The position numbers were made by a program, and so were the translations under genes. Of a stretch of DNA of 64,000 nt, positions 8,329 through 19,600 are shown in pieces; the stretch's first letter is position 1, and every line of letters begins with the position of its first letter. The stretch lies in contig CM018698.1 of NCBI GenBank assembly GCA_009363875.1, positions 56,194,567 through 56,258,566 of the forward strand. Direction: 5' to 3'. A model generated the notes under the pieces. The model had not been told where the DNA came from. It was given only the letters and a program-made list of their open reading frames with translations, and ran no database searches. This stretch comes from Mikania micrantha. Its lineage: Eukaryota; Streptophyta; Magnoliopsida; Asterales; Asteraceae.

Positions 8329-10463
8329 TGTCACACCCCCACCCCACGTCACCTCGTGTCTGGTCTGACGTCACTAAACCGGTTGCGGAAGCATAGTGGT
8401 GATGTCTCCGAGGTGAGGTGTGACTTACTTGAACCGATATCATAAGCACACAGATTAACTTAAAGTAAATACATTCAAGGGTGTCGCAATCACAATTATA
8501 TTACAGCTACATTTATTTAATTACAATACTAATTATTAAAGTGCAAGTGTCCCAAAAGTGCATCCTCACCGGCTATTACTGCTTACCTGCAAAAATGTTT
8601 GAGTTTGAAACGTCAGCACAAAGCTGGTGAGTTCGACAGTTCAATTTAAAACAATATGATATGATAAGCACGTTTTCAAAAGTTCAGTTCTGGATAATCA
8701 TGGGACCCGTATCTAGTTCCTTTCGGACGTCTAGTTCAGTTATCAAGATATTACCCGTCGGTACATATCTTAGTGCCTCATTATCTTAATGTCTATCATA
8801 CCATTAAGAAGTTCAGGAAACATATAACAAACATTCACACAAGGGGAGATGCAATCCTCCCAGCGAATGGGGTGTCAACCAATAGTACTATCAATGTTTT
8901 CTGTTCGGCCACACATGGGTTCACTAGATACAGTTCAAGAATGAGGACTTTCAGTTCATGATAGAGTTCAGTCTACAGGCAAAATCCCATGAAATCCCAC
9001 AAAAGTCAAATGAAATCACACAGATATCATTGATGCATATCATATGTCAGACAACAGTTTGCAGAGTTACCCTGATGTTTATAAAATATTAAAAAGAAAA
9101 GGGGTTGTACGAAACTCACCTGATGAGATAAGAGTAGCAAAATCTCTCAAAGCTAACAACAAAGAGATGATTCTGCATTTAGTTATATTTAATAGGTTAA
9201 TTATGTTCTAGTTTACTGATCAGATCTTTTTGAACGTTCAATGTCAAAGACATTGCTTAGTAAATCATCAACTCGATATTAATTATATAATTAATTAATT
9301 TAAGGTTATATCATACAATGTATGATAATGTAGGAACCTACATTGCATTAGATTCCTAATACAAAGTTGATGACACTCTTGATTAATTAGAATAATCTCT
9401 GATTAACCAGATAGTTAATGTTGTTGATTATGATACTGTAACAGTTTCTAGATAATTTAATGGCTTAGGAATGATCAATCCTTGTTATTGATTACACAAA
9501 TATCATGAGATATCACAATGTAGTATTATAATAGGTGCAATAACCATGTTTAACATACTAATTTGACTGTTATCATAAACATCAGATAATTGTTCCAATG
9601 AGTATGCTAATGATTGTGATTAGTTTGAAATACTTGGATTTAACCTTGCATTTCAAGGATTAATCCAACTAATCACCTACATTGTTATAATCAAATGGAT
9701 TAAACCATTATAATCATGAGTATGGTTTCATGCAAACCGGCATTACAACGGATCAAAACAAGGATTTAACCGTTAAAACTTCGTGTTCTTTGTTTATAAT
9801 CAATCCTAGCCATCATCTAGGCAATAATCAACAACCCTAACTATGTCATTACGTTCAAAATCAAGATCTAATCAATCAAAACCAAACCAGAAGGTTTAAA
9901 CGGATCATTACCTAATCAGACGGAGTTCTGCGGTTAGAATAACGATCAGAACTTGTAGAGATGATCCCTGGTGCAATCCACACGATTAGAAGGCTTGAAA
10001 AGGGGATTTGATGGTGATTTGTGGGTGTTTTCTTCGTTTGACAGTAGAACAGACGCAAGAAGAAGAAAAATAATCTTCTTGCATGAAATTTGATGAAATA
10101 GATCAGATTGTTGCACCGCCACATCCGTCGCGTACCGCGACCAGATGCCCAAAAAGTCTTCGCGTACCGCGATGATTTCCGGAGATCTTAGATTTCTTAC
10201 ATGCATCGCGTACCGCGGAGGATTCTCAGACCCTCCATCGCGTACCGCGATGGGTCCAGGCGACCAATACTTAGTAATTTTTCTTCGTTTTTCGATTCCG
10301 GGCAATCCAGGACTCCGTTTTGTGCACGGTTTTTACCCACGTTCATCATTTCTCGCCTACTATCAAACTGTAACAATTACAAGTATTAGAACAACGTGGA
10401 TTTCTAGAACGATCAAATGTGCCCACGTCATTAATGACGTAATTCTCGTATGCAACTGTCACA
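8329..10463 (-). repeat. Family A LTR 1 (3' LTR of the array in sense orientation)
   Basis: In sense orientation (minus strand) it begins TGTGACAGTTGC and ends GGGTGTGACA, giving TG...CA ends. A polypurine tract lies just upstream in sense (10464 onward). The four-copy CGCGTACCGCG module is at 10127-10253. Short ORFs seen on either strand are incidental. Confidence 0.93.
10127..10253 (-). promoter_or_regulatory. LTR palindrome module, four copies of CGCGTACCGCG
   Basis: Copies lie at about 10127-10141, 10161-10171, 10207-10217 and 10235-10253. In sense orientation each is CGCG-GTA-CGCG with arms that extend differently: GTCGCG/CGCGAC in one and CCATCGCG/CGCGATGG in another. The module is about 210-340 bases from the sense start of the LTR, in the U3/R region. 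The other two LTRs carry it at about 21399-21525 and 32688-32814. Related modules occur in families B and C. Confidence 0.8.
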
Positions 10464-10499
10464 GTCTCCTCCTGTTAGAGAAATTTCGTCCCGAAATTT
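10464..10499 (-). promoter_or_regulatory. Family A polypurine tract and stem-loop, copy 1
   Basis: In sense orientation AGGAGGAGAC (10464-10473) directly precedes the 3' LTR, the position of the plus-strand primer. Just upstream in sense is a perfect stem AAATTTCG-GGA-CGAAATTT (10481-10499). The same hairpin, with other arms, occurs in families B and C. Confidence 0.75.
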
Positions 10500-10526
10500 T
10501 GTGAAGACTTACATTATGACAATCGT

Positions 10527-11291
10527 TTATGAGAATAGATGTGGATGCTTTGATTTCATTTGATCTTCACGTTCCCAAGTATATTCGGGTCCACGTTGCG
10601 AGTTCCATCGCACTTTAACGATTGGTATGCGGCTACGTTTTAGCACTTTCATTTCTCGATCCATTACCTCTATTGGTTCTTCACTGAACTGAAGTTTTTC
10701 ATCAATATGAATCTCTTCTAGAGGTATCAGCAATGATTCATCAGTCAGGCACTTCTTCAGATTGGATACATGAAAGACATCGTGAATGTTACTAAGTTCA
10801 AGAGGTAATTCAAGTCTGTAGGCTACTGATCCGATTCGTTCAAGAATTTTGAATGGTCCTACAAATCTTGGTGAAAGTTTACCTCTTTTTCCGAATCTAA
10901 AAATGCCTTTCCAAGGTGACACTTTCAACATTACCCGATCACCTATTTGGAATTCGAGTGGTCTACGGCGATTATCAGCATAACTCTTTTGACGATCGCG
11001 AGCAGCTTTGATTCGTTCCTGAATGAGTGCGATCTTATCAGTTGTTTCTTGAATAAACTCTGGGCCGATGATTTGATTCTCACCTACCTCTGACCAACAG
11101 ATAGGTGATCTACACTTGCGTCCATAGAGTGCTTCGAATGGAGCGCATTGAATACTGGTATGGTAGCTGTTATTATATGAAAATTCAACAAGTGGGAGAT
11201 GAATATCCCAGCTACCTCCAAAATCAATCACACAGCTTCTAAGCATGTCTTCCAGAGTTTGATTTGTTCGTTCAGTCTGCCCGTCTGTTTG
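10527..11291 (-). pseudogene. Integrase C-terminal part and chromodomain-like tail, copy 1
   Basis: This is the downstream piece of pol after the nested solo LTR. It begins with the DGQTERTNQTLEDM segment that contains the third catalytic residue (Glu) of integrase. It continues through the NNSYH and EALYGRKCRSPICW block, the GDRVMLKVSPWKG block and an SNIHDVFHVSNLKKCL block. It ends with a chromodomain-like tail (VKVRWNSQRG, YTWERE) and a stop at 10527. The first part of integrase lies beyond 13352. No ATG of its own is expected, because this is one polyprotein split by an insertion. Confidence 0.9.
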
Positions 11292-13351
11292 TGTGACAGT
11301 TGCGTACGAAAAATTCGGCATTAATGACATGAGCACATTTGGTCGTGCTTGAAATCCACGAGGATTTAGTAACTTTTGTTATTGGGGATTGATAGTATGT
11401 GAAAAATGATGAACGTGGGCGAAAACCGTGCGCAAAACGGAGTTCGTATGCTTCCGGAATCGCAAAAAGAAGTTTAAAACTCAAATGATGACGCTGATGA
11501 CGTGGGGCGGTACGCCCCAGCCCAGACCTCCAGCTGGGGCGATGCGCCCCGGAGCATATGTCGGCCAAAAATTTGTTTTAAGTGATCTGATCGCTTAGGA
11601 AGTCCAAAAGTGCGTTCTACTCGACCATTTCTTCATTCCTGACGTCCAAGAACCTGTTTTCTTCATCATAAATCCATTTTGAAGGTCACTAAATGTACGG
11701 ATCGCACCACGGATCGTGTTTTCAAGTCCCGATCGTCGTTTTAACCGCAGGAATCCGTCAGATCAGGTAACGGTTCGTTTTAACCTTCTAGTTTGATTTT
11801 GATTGATTAGATCTTGATTTTGAACGTAATGAGATGGTTAGGATTGTTGATTATTGCCTAGATGATGGCTAGGATTGATTATAAATGAAGAACACGAAGT
11901 TCTAACGGTTAAATCCTTGTTTTGATCCGTTGTAATGCCCAATTTGCATGAAATCATACTCATGATTATAATGGTTTAAACCATTTGATTATGACAATGT
12001 AGGTGATTAGTTTGATTAATCTTTGAAATGCAAAGGTTAAATCTAAGTGTTTCAAACTAATCACAATCATTAACATACTCATCGGAATGATTATCTGATG
12101 TTTGTGATAACAGTCAGATTAGTATGTTAAATCTGGTTATTTCACCTATTCTGATGCTACATTGTGATATTTCATGATATTTGGGTAATCAATAATAAGG
12201 ATTAATCACTCCTAAGCCATTAAATCATCTAGAAACTGTTTTAGCATTATAATCAACAACATTAACTATTTGGTTAATCTGAGATTATTCTGATTAATCC
12301 AGTGTGTCATCAACTTTGTGTTAGGAATCTAATGCAATGTAGGTTCCTACATTATCATACATTGTATGATATGACATTAAATTAGTTAATTATATAATTA
12401 ATATCGAGTTGATGATTTACTAAGCAATGTCTTTGACATTGAACGTTCAGAAAGATCTAATCAGTAAACTAGAACATAAACAACTTATTAAATATAACTA
12501 AATGCAGAATCATCTCTGTACTATCAGTTTGGTGATACTCTGCTACACCTATATCATCAGGTGAGTTTCGTACAACCCCTTTTATTTTTAATCTTTTATA
12601 AACATCGGGGAAACTCTGCAAACTGTTGTCTGAACATATGATATACATCAATGATATCTGTGTGATTTCATGTGATTTTGTGGGATTTCATGGGATTTTG
12701 CCTGTAGACTGAACTCTATCATGGTACTGAAAGTCCTCATTTTTGAACTGTATCTAGTGAACCCATGTGTGGCCGAACAGAAAACATTGATAGTACTATT
12801 GGTTGACACCCCATTCGCTGGGAGGATTGCATCTCCCCTTGTGTGAATGTTTGTTATCTGTTTCTTGAACTTCTTAATGGTATGATAGACATTAAGACAA
12901 TGAGGCACTAAGATATGTACCGACGGGTAATATCTTGAGACAGACTAGACGTCCGAAAGGAACTAGATACGGGTCCCATGGTTATCCGGAACTGAACTTT
13001 TGAGAACGTGCTTATCATATCATATTGTTTTAAATTGAACTGTCGAACTCACCAGCTTTGTGCTGACGTTTCAAACTCAAACCTTTTTGCAGGTAAACAG
13101 TAATAGCCGGTGATGATGCACTTTTGGAATATTTGCACTTGTATAATTAATATTGTAATTAAATAAATATAGTTGTACTGTAATTGTGATTGCGACATCC
13201 TTGTAATGAGTTTACTTTAAGTTAATCTGTGTGCTTATGATATCGGTTCAAGTAAGTCACACCTCACCTCGGAGACATCACCACTATGCTTCCGCAACCG
13301 GTTCGGTGACGTCAGACCAGACACGAGGTGACGAGGGGTGGGGGTGTGACA
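11292..13351 (+). mobile_element. Solo LTR inserted antisense in family A integrase, copy 1
   Basis: The element is 2060 bases, begins TGTGACAGTTGCG and ends GGGTGTGACA on the plus strand, and is flanked by the 5-base duplication GTTTG (11287-11291 and 13352-13356). It is homologous along its length to the family A LTRs but diverged and in the opposite orientation to the host element. No internal region remains, so it arose by LTR-LTR recombination. In place of the CGCGTACCGCG cluster it has TGGGGCGGTACGCCCCA (11503-11519) and GGGGCGATGCGCCCC (11536-11550). It splits integrase between the second Asp and the Glu of the catalytic triad. Confidence 0.95.
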
Positions 13352-15950
13352 GTTTGTGGATGATAAGCTGTGCTCATATTGATTTGCGTGCCCAGAGCAT
13401 TCTGCAGAGTTTGCCAAAATCGTGACATAAATCGACTATCTCTGTCAGAAATGATAGAGATCGGTACTCCATGTCGAGACACTATCTCATTAACATAGAG
13501 TTTAGCAAGTCGATCCATAGAATAATCCTCTCGGATGGGTAAGAAATGCGCAGATTTAGTAAGGCGATCAACGATAACCCATATTGAGTCATGATTACGT
13601 GATGTTCTGGGTAATTTAGTAATGAAATCCATAGAGATCTGATCCCATTTCCACATGGGAATCTCAGGTTGTTGTAATAACCCAGAAGGTCGTTGATGTT
13701 CAGCCTTAACTTTGAGACATGTTAAACATCGATCCACGTATTCAGCTATGTGTCTCTTCATTCCAGGCCACCAGTAAAAGTCTTTAAGATCTTTATACAT
13801 TTTATCAACACCTGGATGAATAGAATACCTGGATTTGTGCGCCTCATCCAAGATAATTGTTCGAGAGTTACCGAATAGAGGAACCCACATTCGGTCTTTG
13901 AAATACAACAGTTCATCAGCCTTAGTATCGAGTTTCTTATCTAATCCTCTCAGTCCCTCAGCAGAATAGTTCGTTGCTTGTAAAGCTTGTTGCTGAGCTT
14001 CTTTAATTTGAGGAATTAGACTGGTTTGAATAGTCATACCTAACGCTTTTACACGTAGCGGTTTGACTCGTTCCTTGCGACTCAAGGCATCGGCTACAAC
14101 ATTCGCCTTACCTGGGTGATAACGAATTTCACAGTCATAGTCGTTTAAAAGTTCAACCCATCGCCTCTGTCGCATATTCAACATTTTCTGATCTAGAATG
14201 TGTTGGAGGCTTTTGTGATCAGTGTATATAATACACTTAGTTCCGTACAGATAATGTCTCCAAATCTTGAGTGCAAACACCACTGCACCAAGTTCTAGAT
14301 CATGAGTGGTATAGTTCTTCTCATGTACTTTCAGTTGTCGAGAAGCATAAGCAATCACCTTATCATTCTGCATTAAAACACATCCAAGACCTTGACGTGA
14401 AGCATCACAATAGACTGTGAAGTTATCAGTACCTTCCGGTAGTGTCAAGATAGGTGCGTTGAAGAGTTTGTGTTTCAACAGTTGGAACGCCTCCTCCTGT
14501 TGAGAATCCCATATAAATGGTTGATTTTTCTGGGTCAATGTAGTCAGTGGCAAGGCTATCTTTGAAAAGTTCTTGATAAACCGACGATAATAACCTGCCA
14601 ATCCCAAGAATTGACGTATTTCAGTCGGGGTTCGTGGTGTCTCCCATTGTTTCACCGCCTGAATCTTACTGGGATCCACTTGAATACCGTTTTGATTCAC
14701 TACATGACCAAGAAATTGAACTTCTCGTAACCAGAACTCACACTTGGAGAACTTGGCATATAATTTTTCACGTGCCAAAAGTTCTAGAATTAGTTTCAAG
14801 TGTTGAGCATGTTCTTGTTGGTTTCGAGAATAAATAAGAATATCATCAATAAACACAATCACAAACTTATCCAGATAAGGTCTACATACTCGATTCATCA
14901 GATCCATAAAAACTGCTGGTGCATTTGTTAAGCCAAACGACATTACTAGAAATTCGTAATGTCCGTATCGAGTTCGGAAAGCAGTTTTTGGAACGTCATC
15001 ATCATGAATACGCAACTGATGATATCCAGATCTTAAATCAATTTTTGAAAAATATGTAGCACCTTGCAATTGATCAAACAGATCATCGATACGAGGTAAT
15101 GGATAATGGTTCTTGATTGTCAGTTTATTGAGTTCCCGGTAGTCAATACACATCCTGAATGAACCATCCTTCTTTTTCACAAAAAGAATAGGTGCTCCCC
15201 AGGGTGAGAAACTAGGTCTGATAAAACCTTTGTCTAACAATTCTTGTAATTGACCTGAAAGTTCTTGCATTTCGGATGGTGCAAGCCGATACGGGGCTTT
15301 AGCAACAGGTGCTGCACCTGGAATCAAGTCAATCCGAAATTCAACTTGTCTCACTGGGGGTAATCCTGATATGTCCTCAGGAAAAACTTCAGGAAAATCC
15401 TTGACTACTGGAATGTCTGTAATTCGTTTGGGTGAAGAATTGTGCTCAGTCACATGTGCCAGGAAAGCATAACAGCCCTTCCTTAAGAATTTCTGAGCTC
15501 GCATACATGATATGATACCAAGTTTTCTACCAGCTCGTTCTCCTTGAAATATCAGTGTATTACCGTTAGGTAATGGAATACGGATCATCTTATTTTGACA
15601 CACAACTTCCGCTTGGTTATCAGAAAGCCAATCCATGCCAACAACGACATCAAAGCTCCCAAGCTCAACAGGAAGTAAATCAATATTGAAAAGATGATCA
15701 TTCAAATTCAAGGAACATCCTTGAATAACACTGTTAGTTTTGATCAACTTGCCGTTAGCAAGTTCAATAACATAAGGAGTTTCTAGATCTATCGTAGGTA
15801 ACGAAAGTAATGATGCAAATTCAGGAGAGATAAAGCTCTTATCTGCTCCTGTATCAAACAGAACTGATGCGTATAGATTATTGAGAAGAAACGTACCAGT
15901 GACAATATTTGCATCATGTCTCGCCTCAGTCGCACCAATCTGAAAAGCTC
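13352..15950 (-). pseudogene. Family A pol: protease, RT, RNase H, integrase N-part, copy 1
   Basis: Domains run in minus-strand order. Protease has an FDTGADKSF active site near 15840. RT has APYRLAPSEMQEL, KKDGSFRMCIDYRELN and the catalytic FIDDILIYS (about 14835-14860). RNase H begins at TVYCDASRQGLGC (about 14400-14440) and ends near DALSRK (about 14075-14090). The integrase HHCC finger spans HKSRYSIHPG to CLTCLKVK, followed by the first Asp in MDFITKLP (about 13625) and the second in ISDRDSRF (about 13450). The frame is then cut by the solo LTR. A one-base deletion (four C instead of five near 15952) separates this frame from gag. RT and RNase H look intact, but no continuous polyprotein is possible. 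Confidence 0.93.
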
Positions 15951-17321
15951 TCCCCTAGCTTCAGTTCCCGGATTGGTGTTATTGTTTGGACAGTTTCGTA
16001 TGATATGATCAGGACTTCCACATTTGTAACATGACCGGTTGGTTTGAGTGGTTTGTCGTGGTGCTTGATTTTGTGGTTGAGCAGGAAAGTTGCAATATTT
16101 AGCATAATGTCCAACTCGGTTACAGTTCAGACAAACAGGACATGGTCCCGTGTGATGGAGTGGACACTTATTGCATTTGGGCGCCTGCCCAGTATAAACT
16201 TTCCTCTCAGGAATAGCAGCACCATAGTTTTTCACAGTTGGCTTGCTCTGGGTGATCTCAGCCGGAGCCTTCGCCTTGGTTTTGCCAAACCACTTTCGTT
16301 TGGTACCTTTCGACACATTCGAGGTACCGACATCACTACGACTAGAAACCGTCTGAGGTTTTAAAGATAGAGTACCACTCCTTACCGCCTCATCAGTAAG
16401 CTTAGTGGTCAACAGAATTGCGCGTTTGAGGGTTGTGGGTTCAGCTGCAGTTACCATTCCCCGAATCTGGGGAATCAAACCCTTAATGTACTTCTCGATT
16501 AACGCTGCTTCAGTAGGAAACATATCGGGAAGTAAACAAGTAAGTTCATGGAAACGATGAGTGTACGCTAAGCAATCAGCCCCAATCATTGAGTGATTCC
16601 AGAATTCCTCCTGGAGCTTTTTAATCTCAGTGAGTGGGCAGTACTCTGATCTAATCAGAGTTTTAAATTCGTTCCAGCCCATCGAATCGACTGTCGCTGA
16701 GCCCAACGTTTTTGCCTGGGTATTCCACCAAGTCAAAGCTGAGTCTTTCAGAGAACAGGCAGCATAAGACACCTTATGCTCCTCCAAACACTGACTGATT
16801 TTGAGCTTAGTTTCTATCTCCTCGATCCACCTTAAAAGACCAGCCGCCCCTTCTTTGCCAGTAAAAGTAGGAGGGTTACAGGAAGCAAAGTACTTGTAAG
16901 TACATCCCTGTCGAGGTGGATCAGGAATAATGGTAGTTGTATCGGTGGTGGTATGAGTTTCAACGTGACCACCAATAGCATTATGTTCAACATGATCGTG
17001 TTTCCCACCAGAACCTGCGGTGATATGTGGTTGGTGTTGTGTCAGCACACCACAAGCAGATAATTGTACACGCACAATTCGAGCTATCATAGCTTCATTT
17101 GTTTCAGATCCACTTGTACCAGCAGGTGGAACAATGCCTGCTCCAGAGTTCACTGGTGGAGTAGTATTCGTTTCCAAGTTCCCAGGTGGAACTATGTTCA
17201 CTTCCGGATTAACCCGCGGATCCGGATTCTATTCAACATTCACAGGTGGAGTTTGATTCGGTTCAGGGTTTGTAATGTTCTTAGCAGCTTTCTTAGCTGG
17301 TCGACCTCTTTTAGGAGCCAT
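15951..17321 (-). pseudogene. Family A gag, copy 1, with early nonsense codon
   Basis: Gag forms the virus-like particle. The ATG at 17321 starts MAPKRGRPAKK. A TAG at 17231-17229 stops it after about 30 codons where copy 2 has TCG, so copy 1 is dead from the start. The downstream frame stays open through the capsid-like region (STVDSMGWNEF, LIRSEYCPLTEI) and two nucleocapsid knuckles, one in the CNKCPLHHTGPC to CNRVGHYAKYC region and one CYKCGSPDHIIRNC. A single-base deletion near 15952 then ends the frame before protease. Both knuckles are intact here, unlike copy 2. Confidence 0.88.
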
Positions 17322-17650
17322 TAATCTGCTCACAAGCAGACAAATTCAGGTCAGTTTAAGAACATTAATGATATAACCCGCTTTATCACATAATTTCAAT
17401 CATATTCAGTTACACTGAAATTTATATTGAAATGTGATATAAGAATACAGTATAACTACATGAATTCAGTCCAGACATGTTCGTATTACACACAGATCAC
17501 ACAATTGTTCGTAGTTATACTTAGCCCTGTTATTTCAAAAACATGTTAGAGTCTTACCACCCTCATTGCATTGCAACACATGTTTTTAAAGATATGTTCA
17601 TACAGGACTAGGATATGTTCTCAGTTCATGCACTAAGTTCCCATATAACC
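17322..17650 (-). other. Family A leader next to gag, no feature seen
   Basis: This is AT-rich leader sequence between the gag ATG and the hairpin repeats. I see no ORF or structured repeat in it. The equivalent in copy 2 is about 28595-28923. Confidence 0.5.
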
Positions 17651-17665
17651 AATAAATATGTTCTC

Positions 17666-18015
17666 GTACAGTATGGCTCTCGTACTGTACTTTAGTTACA
17701 GACACATTCACAATTAGATACGTTCACAATTCAGACATGTTCTCGTACAGTATGGCTCTCGTACTGTACTTTAGTTACAGACACATTCACAATTAGATAT
17801 GTTCACAATTCAGACATGTTCTCGTACAGTATAGCTCTCGTACTGTACTTAAGTTACAGATATATTTGCATACAGTATTGCTCCCGTACTGTATTTCAGC
17901 AAAATATATATTTTAGTTCGATATATTCGCATACAGTATTGCTCCCGTACTGTATTTCAGCGAAATATACATTTTAGTTCAATATATTCGCATACAGTAT
18001 TGTTCACGTACTGTA
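17666..18015 (-). repeat. Leader hairpin repeats, copy 1
   Basis: Six inverted repeats occur in two tandem groups. Three are GTACAGTA...TACTGTAC with a 9-base loop (near 17666, 17745, 17824), spaced about 79 bases apart. Three are ATACAGTA...TACTGTAT (near 17870, 17931, 17992), spaced about 61 bases apart. The outer base pair differs between groups but stays complementary. The region is in the element's long 5' leader, between primer site and gag. Copy 2 carries the same set at about 28939-29290. Confidence 0.85.
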
Positions 18016-18046
18016 TTTCAGCGAAATGTATATATTAGTTCAACAT

Positions 18047-18281
18047 GTTCTCACACAGAATTGTTCTCACACAGAATTGTTCTCACACAGAATTGTTTTC
18101 ACACAGAATTGTTCTCACACAGAATCGTTTTCACACAGAATTGTTCTCACACAGAATTGTTTTCACACAGAATTGTTCTCACACAGAATTGTTTTCACAC
18201 AGAATTGTTTTCACACAAATTGTTTTCACACAGAATTGTTCTCACACAGAATTGTTCTCACACAGAATTGTTTTCACACAA
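18047..18281 (-). repeat. 16-base tandem repeat in leader, copy 1
   Basis: About 15 units of TTCTCACACAGAATTG with T/C variation at the fourth base; one unit near 18213 is shortened. The repeat is open in all forward frames, which makes spurious ORFs of the form FSHRIV or TQNC. Copy 2 has one more unit (29321-29571). Confidence 0.95.
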
Positions 18282-18520
18282 AGTTCATTATACAAACAGA
18301 TATACAAAACATCCATAATATAACATTATCATAGTTTTATACACACAACGTTTTGATACAATCAAAAGTCATAATATCCCAACCTGACAATATCATACAC
18401 TACAACTCACAAACTCGGGATCTGTCCATACCAAAATATCCCGCTTTCACAACTACTGATCACCCTATATCACATCATATGTACAACAAGATCACTACTG
18501 CCCCGTCTCTCTATCACCCC

Positions 18521-19237
18521 TTACCGCAGAAAATACCATACCCCGTCCAACACCATGGCTATAATGACCAACACTATAGCCACACATAATAACCTAACCT
18601 CTAAGCTCATGCCCTCAAGCACTCCCATCACTACTCCTCTCATCACTAACACTCGCTGCCAGAATGCAGCTATCATCCCCTGAATCACTGTCCTCCTCAT
18701 CCTCTCCTCGATCATAGCCCGCCAAGCCTGCGTGCCAACATCCAGTGCATTCACCTACTCCATCAACAACAGATGGGAGGTGAGTATCTCCAACACGGTG
18801 GTACGTGTATCCTCCACAGTAGTACGAGACTCCTGTAACTCTAGTCGAGTCCCCTGAAGATCTAAAGTCACCTGGCGAAGCTGCGCCCTAAACTCTGCCT
18901 GCTATGAGGACTCTCCTACCTCATGTATGGTGTCAGGCTCATCCCTAGGCGCCATCTGACGTCTAGGAGGAAGACCTGTCGTTTTGCGAGCTTGGCCTCG
19001 CATCCGTCTGAGTCCATCCCATGCTGGAACTCTCGGTGGAGATGGTATAGGTACTGGTACCGGTGCGGGTGCGGGTACTGGTGCTAGGGGTGTCTGTGGT
19101 ACAGGTGTAGCAGCCTGAGAAGCAGCTGCAGATGCCTCCGATGGATCGGAGTAAGAACCCGAACTTGAGCTCGGGGTATCGTCTAATCTCAAATAAGGAA
19201 ATCGCTGATAGATATACTGCTCTGCTTGCTCAGCCAT
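18521..19237 (-). pseudogene. Leader ORF upstream of gag, interrupted by two TAG codons, copy 1
   Basis: One frame runs from an ATG at 19237 (MAEQAEQYIYQRFPYL) to about 18521, with in-frame TAG only near 18902 and 18755. The predicted parts are a Ser-rich then Pro/Ala/Val-rich low-complexity region (PVPAPAPVPVPIP), a basic patch (GLRRMRGQARKTTG), a coiled-coil-like stretch (LRQVTLDLQGTRLELQESR) and a hydrophobic C-terminal segment. Codon content is GC-richer than the surrounding leader, which argues it was once coding. Extra ORFs before gag are known in some Ty3/gypsy lineages. I do not recognise this one. An upstream in-frame ATG at 19291 is also possible. Confidence 0.5.
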
Positions 19238-19584
19238 CGCTGTACAATCAAAATCTCTAATCAGTATCATGAAGTAAATATTAAATAACAATATTTAACA
19301 TAAACATGAACATGATATGATATGATGCTTCTCCCTATCTCAGAACAACTATTCGTCTTTATAGTTATTGAGGTTCTGCTTGAATTAAAATAAACTAGAA
19401 TGCACACATGTTACAAATTTCAGTTATGCTGGCCACTCATAACTGGAATTCGTACCACCTGATTATTCTGGCTTAATTCAAAACAAGTTTTGTTCAATTG
19501 TTATGTTCGGTGCTCTCTGTGTAACTATACGAGCCTATGGTTATAGTCTAGGTCTCTAAGTCAACCTAATTCTCTATAACCTGT

Positions 19585-19597
19585 GGCTCTGATACCA
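19585..19597 (-). promoter_or_regulatory. Family A primer-binding site (tRNA-Met), copy 1
   Basis: In sense orientation TGGTATCAGAGCC starts three bases after the 5' LTR end (19601). This is the initiator tRNA-Met complement. The array copy upstream of internal 2 is at about 30874-30886. Confidence 0.92.
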
Positions 19598-19600
19598 CCC

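Noticed and set aside
10145..10504. ORFs of 60-119 codons on both strands in the family A LTRs (also 21380-21776, 32507-33032)
   Set aside because: They lie inside LTRs, overlap each other on both strands and look like no protein; the open frames arise from the GC-rich palindrome module.
18047..18281. CRISPR-like array appearance
   Set aside because: There are no spacers between the 16-base units and the context is a plant retrotransposon.
18026..18334. Three overlapping plus-strand ORFs with repeating FSHRIVLTQNC-type words (also at 29299-29623)
   Set aside because: They are translations of a 16-base tandem repeat that has no stop in three frames. The repeat lies in the retrotransposon leader and the element is on the other strand.
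19585..19597. tRNA-Met gene
   Set aside because: Only the 3'-end complement is present; it is a primer-binding site. No cloverleaf was found here or at 2930, 30874, 41125 or 47321.
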